From the NCBI RefSeq assembly GCF_041435115.1, contig NZ_CP108046.1:682001-746000 (forward strand): a stretch of 64,000 bases of DNA. The letters run 5' to 3'. Under the pieces are notes generated by a model that saw only the letters and a program-made list of their open reading frames with translations, was not told where the DNA came from and made no database searches. The position numbers and the translations under genes are program-made. Positions 12,801 to 20,530 of the stretch are shown piece after piece. The first letter of the stretch is position 1. The number at the start of each line of letters is the position of its first letter. The stretch is from Streptomyces sp. NBC_00289. Lineage in GTDB: Bacteria; Actinomycetota; Actinomycetes; Streptomycetales; Streptomycetaceae.

Positions 12801-13724
12801 GTAATCAATCCGGTCCGGAACAAACACCCCCTGCCCCGCCACCGGCTGCAGCCACGAATACGAAATCTTATTACCGTGAACATCCGACTCACTGCGCAGC
12901 AGCCACGTCACACGCCGCCCCGCACCCGAAGCGACCGTCGCCGCCGACGACACGGCCGGATCCGTCACCCGCGACGACACCTGCTGCACCACAGCCGCAG
13001 TGGAATCATCCACCTTCGCCTCAAACCGCAGCACCCGACCCGACTTCGTCGACACCACAAACGCATCCGGACCCAGCACCGTCGTATCCGGATCCACCAC
13101 CTTCGACACAATCCGCGCGAACGAATCCGTCTCCGTCCGGTACTCCGCACCCTCCGCACCATACGCGGCAGAACCCGCATTCACCTGCACCAGCTTCTGC
13201 CCGTCCAGGCAATACCGGTCCGACACATCAAACGCCACACCAGCCGTCACATCATCCTGAGCCTCACTCTTCGCACACCGCGAAATCTGCGACAGCCCAG
13301 AAACCGACCAGCCACGCCCCAGCGCCCCACTGCCACCAGACGACGCATAATCCAGCGACAACGACGGAGCCATCCCCGCCCGCCCCGCCGGCACCTCCAA
13401 CGGAACATGATACGTATAATCACCCGAAGCAGACACACCACCCTCACCCGGCAGATACGCCACCTTCGACGAACCCCCCGACACCGCACCACCCGGCACC
13501 GGCACATCCTTATGCCCCCCCGGCAAACCCGGCGGAACATCCGAACCCAACACCCCCGCCCGATGCCCCGGACCAACCCGCTCCCCCGCCACCACACCAG
13601 CCGGAGAAGCAGAAACCGGCACCCCCGAAAACAACGAAAACAACATCGCACACACCGTCGACAACGCCAGCCAGCCACACCTCCCCAACCCAAACACCCA
13701 ACGCAAACCCACACCTCTACCCAT
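6804..13724 (-). CDS. Secreted SpvB/FG-GAP/RHS-repeat protein, polymorphic-toxin-like
   Basis: A 2,306-residue protein from ATG 13724, preceded by GGGGTGG; GTG 13793 is an upstream alternative. Residues about 1-42 form a signal peptide ending near VPVSASPA. A SpvB-type domain follows (DYTYHVPLEVPAGRAGM, GRGWSVSGLSQISRC). Several FG-GAP/VCBS calcium-type repeats lie between about 430 and 870 (DLNGDGASDI, DADGDGKVEL, DMDGDGRIDY, DVDGDGRAEL, DFNGDGLADA). YD/RHS repeats fill about 1150-2000. The RHS core ends with RFLTPDP, LNRYTYTENNP and DPTGY near residue 2008. The last 298 residues are unrelated to RHS and AT-richer in DNA, as expected for a swapped toxin tip. The protein is presumably exported by Sec. 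Relatives include Tc-toxin TcaC/TcdB and RHS toxins. No immunity gene follows, only IS3 debris. The activity of the C-terminus is not recognised. Confidence 0.9.
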   Translation of the reverse strand: MGRGVGLRWVFGLGRCGWLALSTVCAMLFSLFSGVPVSASPAGVVAGERVGPGHRAGVLGSDVPPGLPGGHKDVPVPGGAVSGGSSKVAYLPGEGGVSASGDYTYHVPLEVPAGRAGMAPSLSLDYASSGGSGALGRGWSVSGLSQISRCAKSEAQDDVTAGVAFDVSDRYCLDGQKLVQVNAGSAAYGAEGAEYRTETDSFARIVSKVVDPDTTVLGPDAFVVSTKSGRVLRFEAKVDDSTAAVVQQVSSRVTDPAVSSAATVASGAGRRVTWLLRSESDVHGNKISYSWLQPVAGQGVFVPDRIDYTSNGGRAATRAVDFVYEDRGVEDEVSFARGVKSTWNKRLASVKMIAPNPVDPQMVWQYDLNYQISAGGRLELGSVKKSGYLGTATRAKVFSYGDDAGPVFTDKHVAVGDVLNMQRDEKPAVQVADLNGDGASDIVYQVGRSVQDTSSLPLEHHVRLGKRSESSAEPLAEHHGSGLVLGLPHVGQMRPVDADGDGKVELAGQYSLGGLPPQHLMRLYKWDDDQHTFVDGGGGAAGSKYGFEFADMDGDGRIDYLPAANVANGSGTSFGFTVRKNTGSGFAAAAAPQTSVFDYGCPVRATDVDGDGRAELVGNPRLPQVDAPLNPGPDDEIVGFPGKKRGAPRNAEEPDAPLTMEERCRNGTETYVLRLDAAGNAVTEPGFVDAGGKRGYKVAPHLMETHSTELGDFNGDGLADALMVPKAGGASNILWNTGRGLEFSGRTLQVPVGASGEEPDVRIADADGDGRDDVFALTAAGVQLKLSRGDGQFRPAADVPGNAGTMVPGRGRTTTQLGDFNADGRIDLVHFTAAGDVRLTMQDGSSKDAGRMMSVKDEGTAWPSTEVTYGLQWSERPDMVTQTVCAYPLVCRRSGMPVVREVASRAHLADTVDSAGQLRRTFHSYEDPIADVRGRGWLGFGTVRTWDPQRPMETTTEYAHRLKVDGRYYPQATAPKTVTTIVPVLSPSELAAKPANAIARVTRTVNDNLEVRQVHGGKVFQVLPASSTTKEWEQSVGLTFGALDGIKTSHLTGMQEPAEYPQLKRLRQVLITPGEQSGGYDAYGNLRKVSTLTEHGAAVTEETTFDNRIDATTWLPGLATKRKTTGFEPGRTAVTRTVDSHYNTKGQVDTVWVEKDSTDPDLRSTTTYSYDTEGLLRGTKVDDGDSTTAGMPTQESRIEYDKMFGELQPDEKIYPSQVWSKHDLDAYRPTVWTAVHPAYGVPLASMDANGVTTSSRYDDLGRLVRSDADGSASTTISYAARPDTQGGTNGTKITTSTVDFSGTTPKTAGTSTVATDALGRTLNTAVTGFDVNTDSKTSSRYDLLGRMVQATGAAPAGTTSTIFDSLDRPISTDLPGSTAGHPVQNTYSYPSFFESEVLQPAGSGGNRAKTRTLSDVDGRTTSVTETLKAGTAAAQDLTTTYTYAPFGLPRTVTDPKNNITTSQYDILGRRTQLEDPDTGITKTSYYGTGQIDSEIHDTSQHKTVFGYDDLGRTIASTTEDGTSTFVFDTAAHGIGKPATATSPDNITTTHRYDTAGRPAGQDITDSAAATNATLSSDIGYDSLGRPDTMAYPQTPGRERTTVKSVYNDNGYLQRITDITGGASTNLFTVNSRKPNLALEKATIGTSLILDNTYDSGTGQLHDSTVTKPGTTPSTVQKFSYGYLDNGQIETRTQNSNRTDTYTYDTLDRLTNWSLSGEGAGGGTTPRGAAYSYDTIGNLLSVTDKATNTSDQRTYDKKTCGTDTTAGPHTATSYTPASGPAQTLCYDSEGRQTAVTEATATTQTATYTAFDLPKTITKNGKTTTYRYDAYGQRITETQTSTDTVTFHFPGLYERRTTGATATTPKTVKHVFHLPGGAGITTQLVYNETTHTTETQHHLTDSQGSITATTDATGTIKTGDTFYYDPFGKRTKNDATPYTGTTGDTHHGYTGHQMDDDLGLINMKGRIYNPTLKRFLTPDPYTTGYHTSQALNRYTYTENNPTNLTDPTGYKSCTGGYTTADGDCGNRSGKGIPGTTHGIPTDDTTFSHSVTGENSGSNAQQLWNNANTATSDETGANLEIAADIPESATTGGPVTPLDTTDPYAGADSYPIGYHTLLDTLRGNTQAAVKLTGKVGFVRLSDGTQLLCGDNACVAAEVLLVKLEFTGLLPEGGGGLSLLDTSARAALWEASGAMSMNTAAKLGFSVMRASADLGMMTKELASTDSLITNATREIADLSQEIEVWQGITEEVSNGITYGDHLANLFWDYDRAISNLQVLRQVRKVQAASIATARGRMAELAAQLKEIKTP

Positions 13725-14060
13725 CACAACCACCCCAAAAAAATAGCCAATCACAAAAATGGCACCGGAACCCCAGCACCCTTCGACAGCCACTAGTCAG
13801 CAAATGAAACATCGCAGCGACCCTCACCACCGCCGCGCAGCCGAACACTCACGGAAAGGTGTTCGACACCTTTACAGGCACACAACATCAACACCCGAGT
13901 AGGCAGTACTCAGCCATCTCACGCTTACCAGCACCTCAAGCCCACGATCCCGTACCCACGCGGCACAGCCACGGCAGCTCTAGATCGTTATCCGGTCGGT
14001 GTCGGTGCTAGTCAGCGAGGTGGGGGCTGCCTGCGGACATGAAGGTAGCCGCCGCGATCA
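13725..14060. promoter_or_regulatory. Upstream region of the RHS gene with palindrome at 13855-13873
   Basis: AAAGGTGT-TCG-ACACCTTT is a perfect inverted repeat with a 3-base centre, about 130 bases upstream of the RHS start. Its size suits a dimeric repressor operator. The rest of this 336-base stretch shows no coding frame I trust. Confidence 0.45.
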
Positions 14061-14066
14061 TGACGA

Positions 14067-14500
14067 GATGTGACTCAACATCAGTACGCGGCAGCCGCCG
14101 CCACGGTAGCGCACGAGGGGCACTTGAGGTGTTTCGAAGACCTGATGGGACGGCTGGCCTGCAGCTTTCCCCGCCGGGAGACGCACGGGACGTTCATGAC
14201 CGGCCTGTTGATGGAGCTGGAGGACGTGAACTGCTGGACCCTGGCCGAGGCGGTCGGGCACCCTGGCCCGTACCGGTTCCAGCACCTGCTCTCCGCGCGA
14301 TTTTGGGACGACCAGGCCGTCCTGGACCGGACGGCGCCTGGCGGTTGACCTGCTGGACGACGGCGACGGCGTGCTGATCGCCGACGAGACCGGAGACGCG
14401 AAGTCCTCCACCGACGCGGTCGGCGCCGCCCGGACGGGATCCCTTGCCGCGCTGTCTGCCCTTGGCCGCGAGTTCGGCGTACGTACTGCTCCAGACATCG
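14067..14500 (+). pseudogene. IS701-family transposase, N-terminal fragment
   Basis: Plus-strand frame from about 14067: EDLMGRLACSFPRRETHG, FMTGLLMELEDVNCWTLAEA and HLLSARFWDDQAV. After a frameshift near 14345 it continues VDLLDDGDGVLIADETGDAK. NCWTLAE and the catalytic ADETG are hallmarks of IS701 transposases. The rest of the gene is missing. Confidence 0.75.
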
Positions 14501-14830
14501 GACCGCGGTGAGCCCGTACGTATGCAACACGCCCGTGCGGAGCGCTGTTCACCCTGCTGTCTCTGCCGCCCCACCCTCGGACTTGTCGGGTGAGGGGCCT
14601 CGTGTTTCCCAGACAGGCTTCTGACTGAGCCTTTTCCAACCTCGTGCGTTGGCTGGGCAGTTGGCTAGACAGGATGGTGTACCGCTGTGCGGTGTAGCCG
14701 ATCAAGGTTGAGGTGTGCGCGGGCTTGCTCCCGGGGCGCACACCCGCGAGAGGTTTCTGCTCCCTGCGCAGGAGGCGGCCACCGTGCAACTCTCCGTGGT
14801 GAACGGGCAGTTCAACGCAGGAGGTGCGCG
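14501..14830. other. Intergenic stretch before the IS256 gene
   Basis: No gene is recognised in this 330-base stretch. It probably contains the junction between the IS701 relic and the left end of the IS256 element; I could not identify that element's terminal repeats. Confidence 0.4.
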
Positions 14831-15994
14831 GTGGCCTTGTCCCAGTCTGACTTACTCCACCTACTGGAGTCACTACGTTCCGCGGACGGACTCGAACTCG
14901 TGCGGAGTGTGGCCGAGCGGATGCTGCAGGAGCTGATCGAGTCCGAGGCCTCGGCTCGGATCGGCGCCGAGTGGAACGAGCACACCGAGGCCCGCACCGC
15001 CTACCGTAACGGGCACCGCGGCAAGACCCTGACCACCCAGGCCGGCGACCTGGACCTGGCCGTCCCCAAACTGCGTACCGGCAGCTTCTTCCCCAGCCTG
15101 CTGGAGCGGCGGCGCCGCATCGACCAGGCCCTGTACGCCGTAATCATGGACGCCTACGTGCATGGCGTATCCACCCGCGCGGTCGACGACCTGGTCAAGG
15201 CCCTCGGCGCGGACACCGGGATTTCCAAGAGCGAGGTCTCGCGGATCTGCGGCGAACTCGACGGGCCGCTGTGCGCCTTCCGGACCCGGCCGCTGGACCA
15301 TGTCCGCTTCCCTTACGTCTACCTGGACGCGACCTACTGCAAGGCGCGGGTGAACCACCAGATCGTCTCCCAGGCCGTGGTCATCGCCACCGGCATCACA
15401 GAGGACGGCGGCCGCGAGGTCCTGGGGCTCATGGTGGGCGACAGCGAGACCGAAGCGTTCTGGTCCGAGTTCCTGCGCTCCCTGCGTGAGCGCGGCCTGT
15501 CCGGGGTCCGCCTGGTCATCGCCGACCACCACAGCGGCCTGGTCAAGGCGATCCGCAAGGTCATGATCGGCGCCGCCTACCAGCGCTGCCGTGTCCATTT
15601 CCTGCGCAACGTCTTCGCGGTGATCCCCAAGGACGCGGCCGAAATGGTCGCCGCGACCATCCGCACGATCTTCGCCCAGCCCACTCAGGCGCAGGTCCGC
15701 GCCCAGCTCGACACCGTCGCCGACATGCTCGGCGAGCAGTTCCCCAAGGTGAAGCAGATGTTCCTGGAAGCGAAGGACGACCTGACCGCCTTCGCGGCCT
15801 TCCCAGACCGACATTGGAAGAAGATCCAGTCCACCAACCCACTGGAACGGATCAACCGTGAGGTCAAGCGCCGGACCGACGTCGTCCAGGTCTTCCCCAA
15901 CGACGATGCACTCCTACGGCTGATCAAGGTAGGGTCGCCCGACGCCACCAGCGGACCGCCCGAACTACGCACCCCCGCCGCCGTGTTCACCTGA
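14831..15994 (+). pseudogene. IS256-family transposase, 3'-truncated
   Basis: GTG 14831 follows an AGGAGGTG site. The protein has the Mutator-type arrangement: GAEWNEHTEARTAYRNGHR near the N-terminus, VYLDATYCKARV with the first catalytic Asp, VRLVIADHHSGLVKAI with the second, RCRVHFLRNV, and STNPLERINREVKRR with the catalytic Glu. After NDDALLRLIK, IS256 proteins normally continue for about 20-30 residues; here the frame runs into VGSPDATSGPP, unrelated sequence. The 3' end is therefore lost at about 15930. It may be inactive. The IS256 copy at 33191 is a different lineage. Confidence 0.85.
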
Positions 15995-16140
15995 AGGGGT
16001 GGCCGCCCGCTCCGGCGCCGGAGTCAGTGGCGCAAGAACCCGCTGCAGATCCGCGAAGTGGTGCGCCCGTTCCTCCAGGCGCTCCTCCAGATGCCGTGCC
16101 CCAACTCGACGACGCGGGCGTGTTGTTCTCGGGGGAGCGC
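15995..16140 (-). pseudogene. Possible gene scrap ending near the IS256 break
   Basis: One minus frame (HLEERLEERAHHFADLQRVL, then APLTPAPERAAT) has a codon-like G/C third-position pattern and a helical sequence. It has no start and is not recognised. It lies just downstream of the ATPase gene on the same strand. Confidence 0.25.
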
Positions 16141-16167
16141 CAGTTCGTGTCGCGTTGCAGCCCTGGC

Positions 16168-16635
16168 TCAGCGGCGGGCAGTGTCGCTGGAGGCGTCGGA
16201 CAGGGCGATGCGGGCCGTGATACGTTTGCCGACCGGCTCCTGCTCGACAAACAGGCCCTCCGTGACGGCCCGGACGATCTCCAGGCCGTGCTGGCCGATC
16301 CTGTCCGGACCAGAGGCTTGAGGCGCTGGCACGGTGGGATCGCTGTCCCACACCACGACCTCCACCGCGCGGGCGGTGACACGCAGCTCCATCAGGACCG
16401 GGCCGGGGGCGTACTTGCGGGCGTTGGTGACCAGCTCGCTGACCACCAGCCGGGTGAGGTCTCGCGCGCGGGCGGAGACGGGCAGGTCGTACTCGGTGCG
16501 GGCCCGGTCGAGGAAGGCGAGGGCCTGGTGGCGGGCGTCGGCGATGCAGCCACCGTCTCCCTCCAGGGTGTGGCCGGCGCGCGCCAGGTACGCGTGCGGC
16601 GCCGTGCAGCCGTCAGGTTCGGCCTGAGATACCAC
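16168..16635 (-). CDS. RsbW-like ATP-binding protein (anti-sigma/serine kinase type)
   Basis: A 155-residue GHKL/HATPase_c protein from GTG 16635, with an AGGA site about 9 bases upstream. It has the N-box-like LTRLVVSELVTNARKYAPGP (about 62-81) and the G-box-like GPDRIGQHGLEIVRAV (about 118-133), typical of the stand-alone anti-sigma-type ATPases abundant in Streptomyces. These bind a sigma factor or phosphorylate a STAS partner. It is divergent from the STAS gene at 16800, with a shared 164-base promoter region, and the two may form a switch pair. No sigma factor is adjacent. Confidence 0.85.
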   Translation of the reverse strand: MVSQAEPDGCTAPHAYLARAGHTLEGDGGCIADARHQALAFLDRARTEYDLPVSARARDLTRLVVSELVTNARKYAPGPVLMELRVTARAVEVVVWDSDPTVPAPQASGPDRIGQHGLEIVRAVTEGLFVEQEPVGKRITARIALSDASSDTARR

Positions 16636-16799
16636 GTACCGTCCTCACTCCCCGGTTGATGCGCGCCAGTACCCGTGACATCCCTGCTCCATTCTTGTGT
16701 TGTCCCGCACACTTGTCTGGCTGCGTCGCGTTGTCGTCGTGGGGCAGAATCATCCGCGCATGCCATGAGCAGGCGAGTTGAGGGGTGGTTGAGGAGACG

Positions 16800-17164
16800 G
16801 TGAGCGACAACCCGAGGGACGACCGGCCAGACCGATTTTCCGTCAAACCCGCGGTGGTGGACGGTGTCCTTGTCGTGACCGTGTACGGCGAGATCGACCA
16901 CGACGTGAAGAACGACCTCGCACAGGCGCTGATCTCCGCCGACGGCACGGCTCCGCCCCGGATCGTGGTGGACCTCAGCGGTGTGACGTTCATGGACTCC
17001 AGCGGGATCAACGTCTTCATCGCCGCCCACCGCCGCGTCAGCGAAGCCCGGGGTGGCTGCGCATCGCCGGCGCCCAGGAGTCCCTCCTGCGTCTGATGCA
17101 CATGGTCGGCATCGACGCCCTCATCCTCTGCCACCCCACCGTCGAGCAGGCCTTGACGGCGTGA
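16800..17164 (+). pseudogene. STAS-domain anti-sigma-factor antagonist, one frameshift
   Basis: GTG 16800 lies 5 bases after GAGGAG (an in-frame GTG is at 16785). The first part reads VVTVYGEIDHDVKNDLAQAL and IVVDLSGVTFMDSSGINVF; the Ser of MDSSG is the usual phosphorylation site. Near 17050 the frame breaks at a GGGG run and resumes as GWLRIAGAQESLLRLMHMVG, ending EQALTA. One missing G restores a full-length protein of about 121 residues. It is divergent from an RsbW-like gene. A sequencing error is a real alternative to a pseudogene. Confidence 0.8.
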
Positions 17165-17239
17165 AAGGCTCTATTCCGGCTGCTCGGTGTCCCCGGCGTT
17201 TTCGGTGTCCGGCGAGCGCCGGCGAATCGCTGCGTTCAG

Positions 17240-17512
17240 CTACGCGTCCACCGCCTGCGGCGTCGGCACGCCCAGCGCCCAGGTGATCACTGTGTCCGCG
17301 ACCGTGAGCAGTCTGATGTCGGTGTGCTGGGAGACCTCCCGCAGGACCTCCAACCCCGCGGCCGGCGGCAGCCGGTACACCGCGGTGAGGAAACCGATCG
17401 CCTGGTCGACCACCGCATGGGAACCGATCGCCTGACGCAGTTGAGCGATCTCCTCCCGGAGGCCTTCCACCGTGTCGTCCGACACGGGCTGCAGGTCGCG
17501 GGAAGTCGTCAT
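17240..17512 (-). CDS. Small ANTAR-domain protein
   Basis: A 90-residue protein from ATG 17512 with GGAGAC upstream. Helical segments LREEIAQLRQAIGSHAVVDQ, AIGFLTAVYRLPPAAGLEVL and VSQHTDIRLLTVAD match the ANTAR fold (A-x-G-x-L and W-x-x-L-R-x-x-S-x pattern variants). ANTAR domains bind paired-hexaloop RNA antiterminators; here no sensor domain is attached. Stand-alone copies are common in Streptomyces. It lies among anti-sigma-type genes; its target is unknown. Confidence 0.75.
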   Translation of the reverse strand: MTTSRDLQPVSDDTVEGLREEIAQLRQAIGSHAVVDQAIGFLTAVYRLPPAAGLEVLREVSQHTDIRLLTVADTVITWALGVPTPQAVDA

Positions 17513-17555
17513 CACCAGTCTCCACACAGGGACGAACTACAACGTATCCCTGCCC

Positions 17556-17960
17556 CTAACCCCTGCCCGGTAGGCCCCCCGGACGTGAATACAGACCACA
17601 CGGGGGCGGGTTCTTCGCCGGCCGCAGCCGGCGAAGAACCCGAGAGGCTGATAGCCCAACCCCTCCCGCGCCGGGCCACAAGGCCAGGGACCCTTCTGCA
17701 CCACACCGGCACCACCAGCCACACGCCCAGCCACACGCCCTACCCTCGCCACCCTCCGGGACGCGGACGGGGTCGGCGAGGACCACCAGGTCACCACCGT
17801 CAGGCTGTTCGGTGACGGTATGTCCCTGTTGGACCAGCGTCCCCGCCACCGCCGCCTGGACCATCACCCTCTTGCCGCCGTCGCTCGGAGCATGGCCCGC
17901 TTGTTCACGAGCCACAGAGGCGAACGTGTTCGAGGAGGTCCAGCTGACCACAACACCCAT
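17556..17960 (-). CDS. Unrecognised small protein, C-terminus doubtful
   Basis: The frame from ATG 17960 (GAGGG 7 bases upstream) begins MGVVVSWTSSNTFASVARE and includes VMVQAAVAGTLVQQGHTV and PDGGDLVVLADPVRVPE. Codon third positions are coding-like for about the first 75 codons. Beyond that the frame becomes Trp/Cys-rich and runs through a perfect hairpin at 17608-17641, so the true gene probably ends earlier through a lost stop or frameshift. I do not recognise the family. Confidence 0.45.
   Translation of the reverse strand: MGVVVSWTSSNTFASVAREQAGHAPSDGGKRVMVQAAVAGTLVQQGHTVTEQPDGGDLVVLADPVRVPEGGEGRACGWACGWWCRCGAEGSLALWPGAGGVGLSASRVLRRLRPAKNPPPCGLYSRPGGLPGRG
17608..17641. terminator. Perfect 15-bp hairpin terminator
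   Basis: GGGTTCTTCGCCGGC (17608-17622), loop CGCA, then the exact complement (17627-17641). It sits 3' of the small gene at 17960 on the minus strand and upstream of the ANTAR gene, so it would separate their transcripts. Confidence 0.75.
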
Positions 17961-18190
17961 AGGCGCCCTCATCACCCGCAGCGCGGGAACACCGTCGCCC
18001 CTGTCCCCCAAACGCGGAGACCAACTTGCATCAGGTCAGAGCGCACCTGCGAGACGAGATCAGCAGACGCACATGGCATCAGAGCCGCGTGCCCGCTCCC
18101 GCTCAAACCATGCGAATGAAACTGCCGGCCTGCCCCCGTGGTCGAATTGTTCGGTAAGAGGCACGGGTACTGGGGACGCGAGGCGGATCG

Positions 18191-18666
18191 ATGGACCTGG
18201 CTGGGCAGGACGAGGGCCAGGAGCCGCTCGTAGAGCGTCCGATCATGGTCCTCGCCGGATTCGAGGGCAGTGAAGAGATCGCCGTGGCCCGCGACATGGC
18301 CCGCACCTTCCTCACCTGCGTACAAGCCGTCCACGGACTGCCCGTCTCGAAACGGGCCATGGGCATGGTGCAACTGGTGGTCAGCGAGCTGGTCACCAGC
18401 GCCCGCAATACGCGCTCGGACCCTGCCTGCTCGACCTGGAGATCATCGAGGGTGCCGTCCAGATCAGCGTGTGGGACAGCAGCCCCACCCCGCCCGAGCT
18501 GCTGGCAGCCGACCCCGGCCGGGTCGGCCAGCACGGCATCGAAATCGTCATGGCCGTGTGTCAGAGCTTCGCCGTCCACCGCGAACCCGTCGGCAATCGC
18601 ATCACCGTAGCCGTCACCCTCGCCGACGACCCCGGCGGCGACATCGCCGGCCACCAGATCTTGTAA
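18191..18666 (+). pseudogene. RsbW-like ATP-binding protein, one frameshift
   Basis: ATG 18191 follows GAGGCGG. The first frame reads GFEGSEEIAVARDMARTFL and MVQLVVSELVTSAR (N-box), then breaks at about 18408. The second frame resumes as YALGPCLLDLEIIEGAVQIS, then PGRVGQHGIEIVMAVCQSFA (G-box), and ends DIAGHQIL. One missing A in the Lys codon after SAR would give the normal ARKYAxGP motif, so a 158-residue gene is a single base away. It is a paralogue of the gene at 16168. Confidence 0.8.
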
Positions 18667-18801
18667 GGCCGCGTGAGCTGTCGTACACCGCGCGTGCCGC
18701 GCCAGGGACAGGATGAACATCCGGGAGATATGCCTCCATCCCGAAGTGGAGTGGTTTACTGATCTTTAAGGTCTTGCTTGACGACCTGTCAGTTCGGGCA
18801 T

Positions 18802-19299
18802 ATGGGCGGTATGGGGACTTCGAATGCCGCGCGTTGGGGGCCGGCTGAGCGGGAGGCGCGGCGGATGCAGGCCGCCGACCTGTTCGAACAGGATGTGAGG
18901 CAGGCGCATGTGGCCCGGCTGCTGGGGGTGTCCCGGCAGGCGGTCGGCCAGTGGCATGCGGCGTGGCGGGAGGGCGGTCGTGAGGCGCTTGTGGCGCGGC
19001 CGAACGGGTCCCGCTCGTATCTGACGCCGCAGCAGGAGCAGGAGTGGCTGCGAGAGTTACGACTCGGGGCGTCGGCGCACGGCTGGGAGGGCCAGGGCTG
19101 GACGCTCGCGCGTATCGCGCGCGTGATCGAGGAGAAGTACGGGGCGCGGTTCACGGTGCCGGGGGTGTGGTACCTCCTGGACCGTCTGGGCTGGTCGTGG
19201 CAGGTTCCGAAGACGCAGGCGGTCCAGCGCGACGAGGAGGCGATCGCCGCATGGCGCACGGAGACGTGGCCGGCGGTGTCCCATCCGGTCAAGCCGTGA
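18802..19299 (+). CDS. IS630 transposase, OrfA (helix-turn-helix part)
   Basis: 165 residues from ATG 18802; TTG 18778 and ATG 18811 are alternatives. A winged-helix/homeodomain-like DNA-binding region reads ADLFEQDVRQAHVARLLGVS then RQAVGQWHAAWREGG, followed by HGWEGQGWTLARIARVIEEK and VWYLLDRLGWSWQVPKTQA. The stop overlaps the OrfB start in a GTGA arrangement, so OrfB is probably made by frameshifting or coupling. Confidence 0.8.
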   Translation: MGGMGTSNAARWGPAEREARRMQAADLFEQDVRQAHVARLLGVSRQAVGQWHAAWREGGREALVARPNGSRSYLTPQQEQEWLRELRLGASAHGWEGQGWTLARIARVIEEKYGARFTVPGVWYLLDRLGWSWQVPKTQAVQRDEEAIAAWRTETWPAVSHPVKP

Positions 19300-19850
19300 C
19301 CGAGGGGCGCTGGATCGTCTTCGAGGACGAGTCCGGAGCGGCGCTCGCCGGCGTGGTGCGCCGCACCTGGGGACAGCGGGGCACCACTCCGGTGATCAAA
19401 CTGAACGGGTCGCGCGGGGACCGGGAGAACATGGTGGCGTTCGTCGCCTACAGGCCCGGGTTCGAGCCGAGGCTGCTTGTGTGGCACAAGAGTCGCGAGG
19501 GATACACCAAGGAGCACTTCCCGCTCCTGCTGACCATGCTGCACGCCCGCCTCGGCGGCCCCGTCACGCTCGTATGGGACAACTACTCCAGCCACACCAG
19601 CGCCGGGGTACGCGAGTGGGCTGAGGGGCAGGAGCGCTGGCTACGAATCGTCCAACTGCCGCCGTACGCCCCCGAACTGAACCCGGTGGAGCTCCTGTGG
19701 AAGATCGTCAAAGATCTCCTCGCGAACCGCGCATTCCGTTCGATTCGTGAGCTGGCAGAAGCCGCCGACGCCGCACTCAGCAAGATCAAGCAAGCCCCGC
19801 ACCTCCTGCGCGGATTCCTGGCCGGGACCGGGTTGGTATTGCTGGAATGA
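19296..19850 (+). CDS. IS630 transposase, OrfB (DDE domain)
   Basis: 184 residues; the frame opens at GTG 19296. The three catalytic acids are visible: FEDESGAALAG (D), VTLVWDNYSSHTS (D) and PYAPELNPVELLWKIVK (E, in the LNPVE motif). It ends LAGTGLVLLE just before the right inverted repeat. Nothing looks broken, so the element may be mobile. Confidence 0.85.
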   Translation: MTEGRWIVFEDESGAALAGVVRRTWGQRGTTPVIKLNGSRGDRENMVAFVAYRPGFEPRLLVWHKSREGYTKEHFPLLLTMLHARLGGPVTLVWDNYSSHTSAGVREWAEGQERWLRIVQLPPYAPELNPVELLWKIVKDLLANRAFRSIRELAEAADAALSKIKQAPHLLRGFLAGTGLVLLE

Positions 19851-20071
19851 CCGTCAAGCACCGAGATAAAGATCTGTACGTAGAATTGAGGAGCCCCGTC
19901 ACAGAGACGGCTGCGGCCAGCCGCCCTGTTGCGGAACAGGCATCGAGGCGACGGGTCGACGTGCCGATGACCCCCGGTCGGGCAGGAGTGCGCCGAATCG
20001 GCCGGGTGGTCGGGCTGGCATGAAACGGTGCGCCCGCGCCTTGCCCGGGTCACTGCTGTAGGGGGTCGCGG

Positions 20072-20416
20072 ATGAACTTCGCAGGTTTCAGGGCAGCGGT
20101 CGCCTGGAGAGACGACAGCGTCACAGTGGCTGCCTTCGGTGAACTGGACCTGGACAGCGGACCAGAGCTCTGGCAGGTACTCGGCTGCTGTCTGCACGGC
20201 CGCATCCAGCAGCTGGTGGTCGACCTCTCCGGCGTGACGTTCTGCGACTGCTCGGGCCTGTCCGTCCTGCTCCAGGCACGCGAACAATCCCTCACCGCAA
20301 ACATCGACCTCGTACTGGTCACCGCAAGGGCACCGGAGGTCACCCAACTGTTCAAGCTGACCGGAGCCGACACCTTGTTCGGCCTCACCACCTGCACCAC
20401 CGACGCAGCAGGGTGA
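20072..20416 (+). CDS. STAS-domain anti-sigma-factor antagonist
   Basis: 114 residues from ATG 20072, preceded by a GGGGG stretch. AAFGELDLDSGPELWQVLG, QLVVDLSGVTFCDCSGLSVL and the C-terminal FKLTGADTLFGL match SpoIIAA/RsbV-type proteins; the Ser of DCSGL is the expected phosphosite. It is intact, unlike the STAS gene at 16800. It lies next to the IS630 right end. It probably partners one of the RsbW-like proteins in this region. Confidence 0.85.
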   Translation: MNFAGFRAAVAWRDDSVTVAAFGELDLDSGPELWQVLGCCLHGRIQQLVVDLSGVTFCDCSGLSVLLQAREQSLTANIDLVLVTARAPEVTQLFKLTGADTLFGLTTCTTDAAG

Positions 20417-20530
20417 CGACCGACGCGCCCCTCCACCACCCCGACATCGACGATTCACGCTCGATCTCGGCCGCTGCGGCGCGCGGATGCGGCCGACGGG
20501 AGCGGCCTCGACGGTGATCGCTTCGCGTTG

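Larger units (their letters stand above)
18761..19874 (+). mobile_element. IS630-family insertion sequence, apparently complete
   Basis: The ends are imperfect inverted repeats: GATCTTTAAGGTCTTGCTTG ACG at 18761-18783 against the complement of 19852-19874 (GATCTTTATCTCGGTGCTTG ACG). The 1,114-bp length and two overlapping orfs fit IS630 elements. A TA duplication is not obvious from the flanks. Confidence 0.75.

Noticed and set aside
11607..13796. Plus-strand frame of 729 codons, very rich in Arg, His and Thr
   Set aside because: It is the antisense shadow of the N-terminal half of the RHS gene; composition is not protein-like.
18802..19850. OrfA/OrfB of the IS630 element as a broken gene
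   Set aside because: The GTGA overlap and intact motifs are normal for two-frame IS630 transposases.
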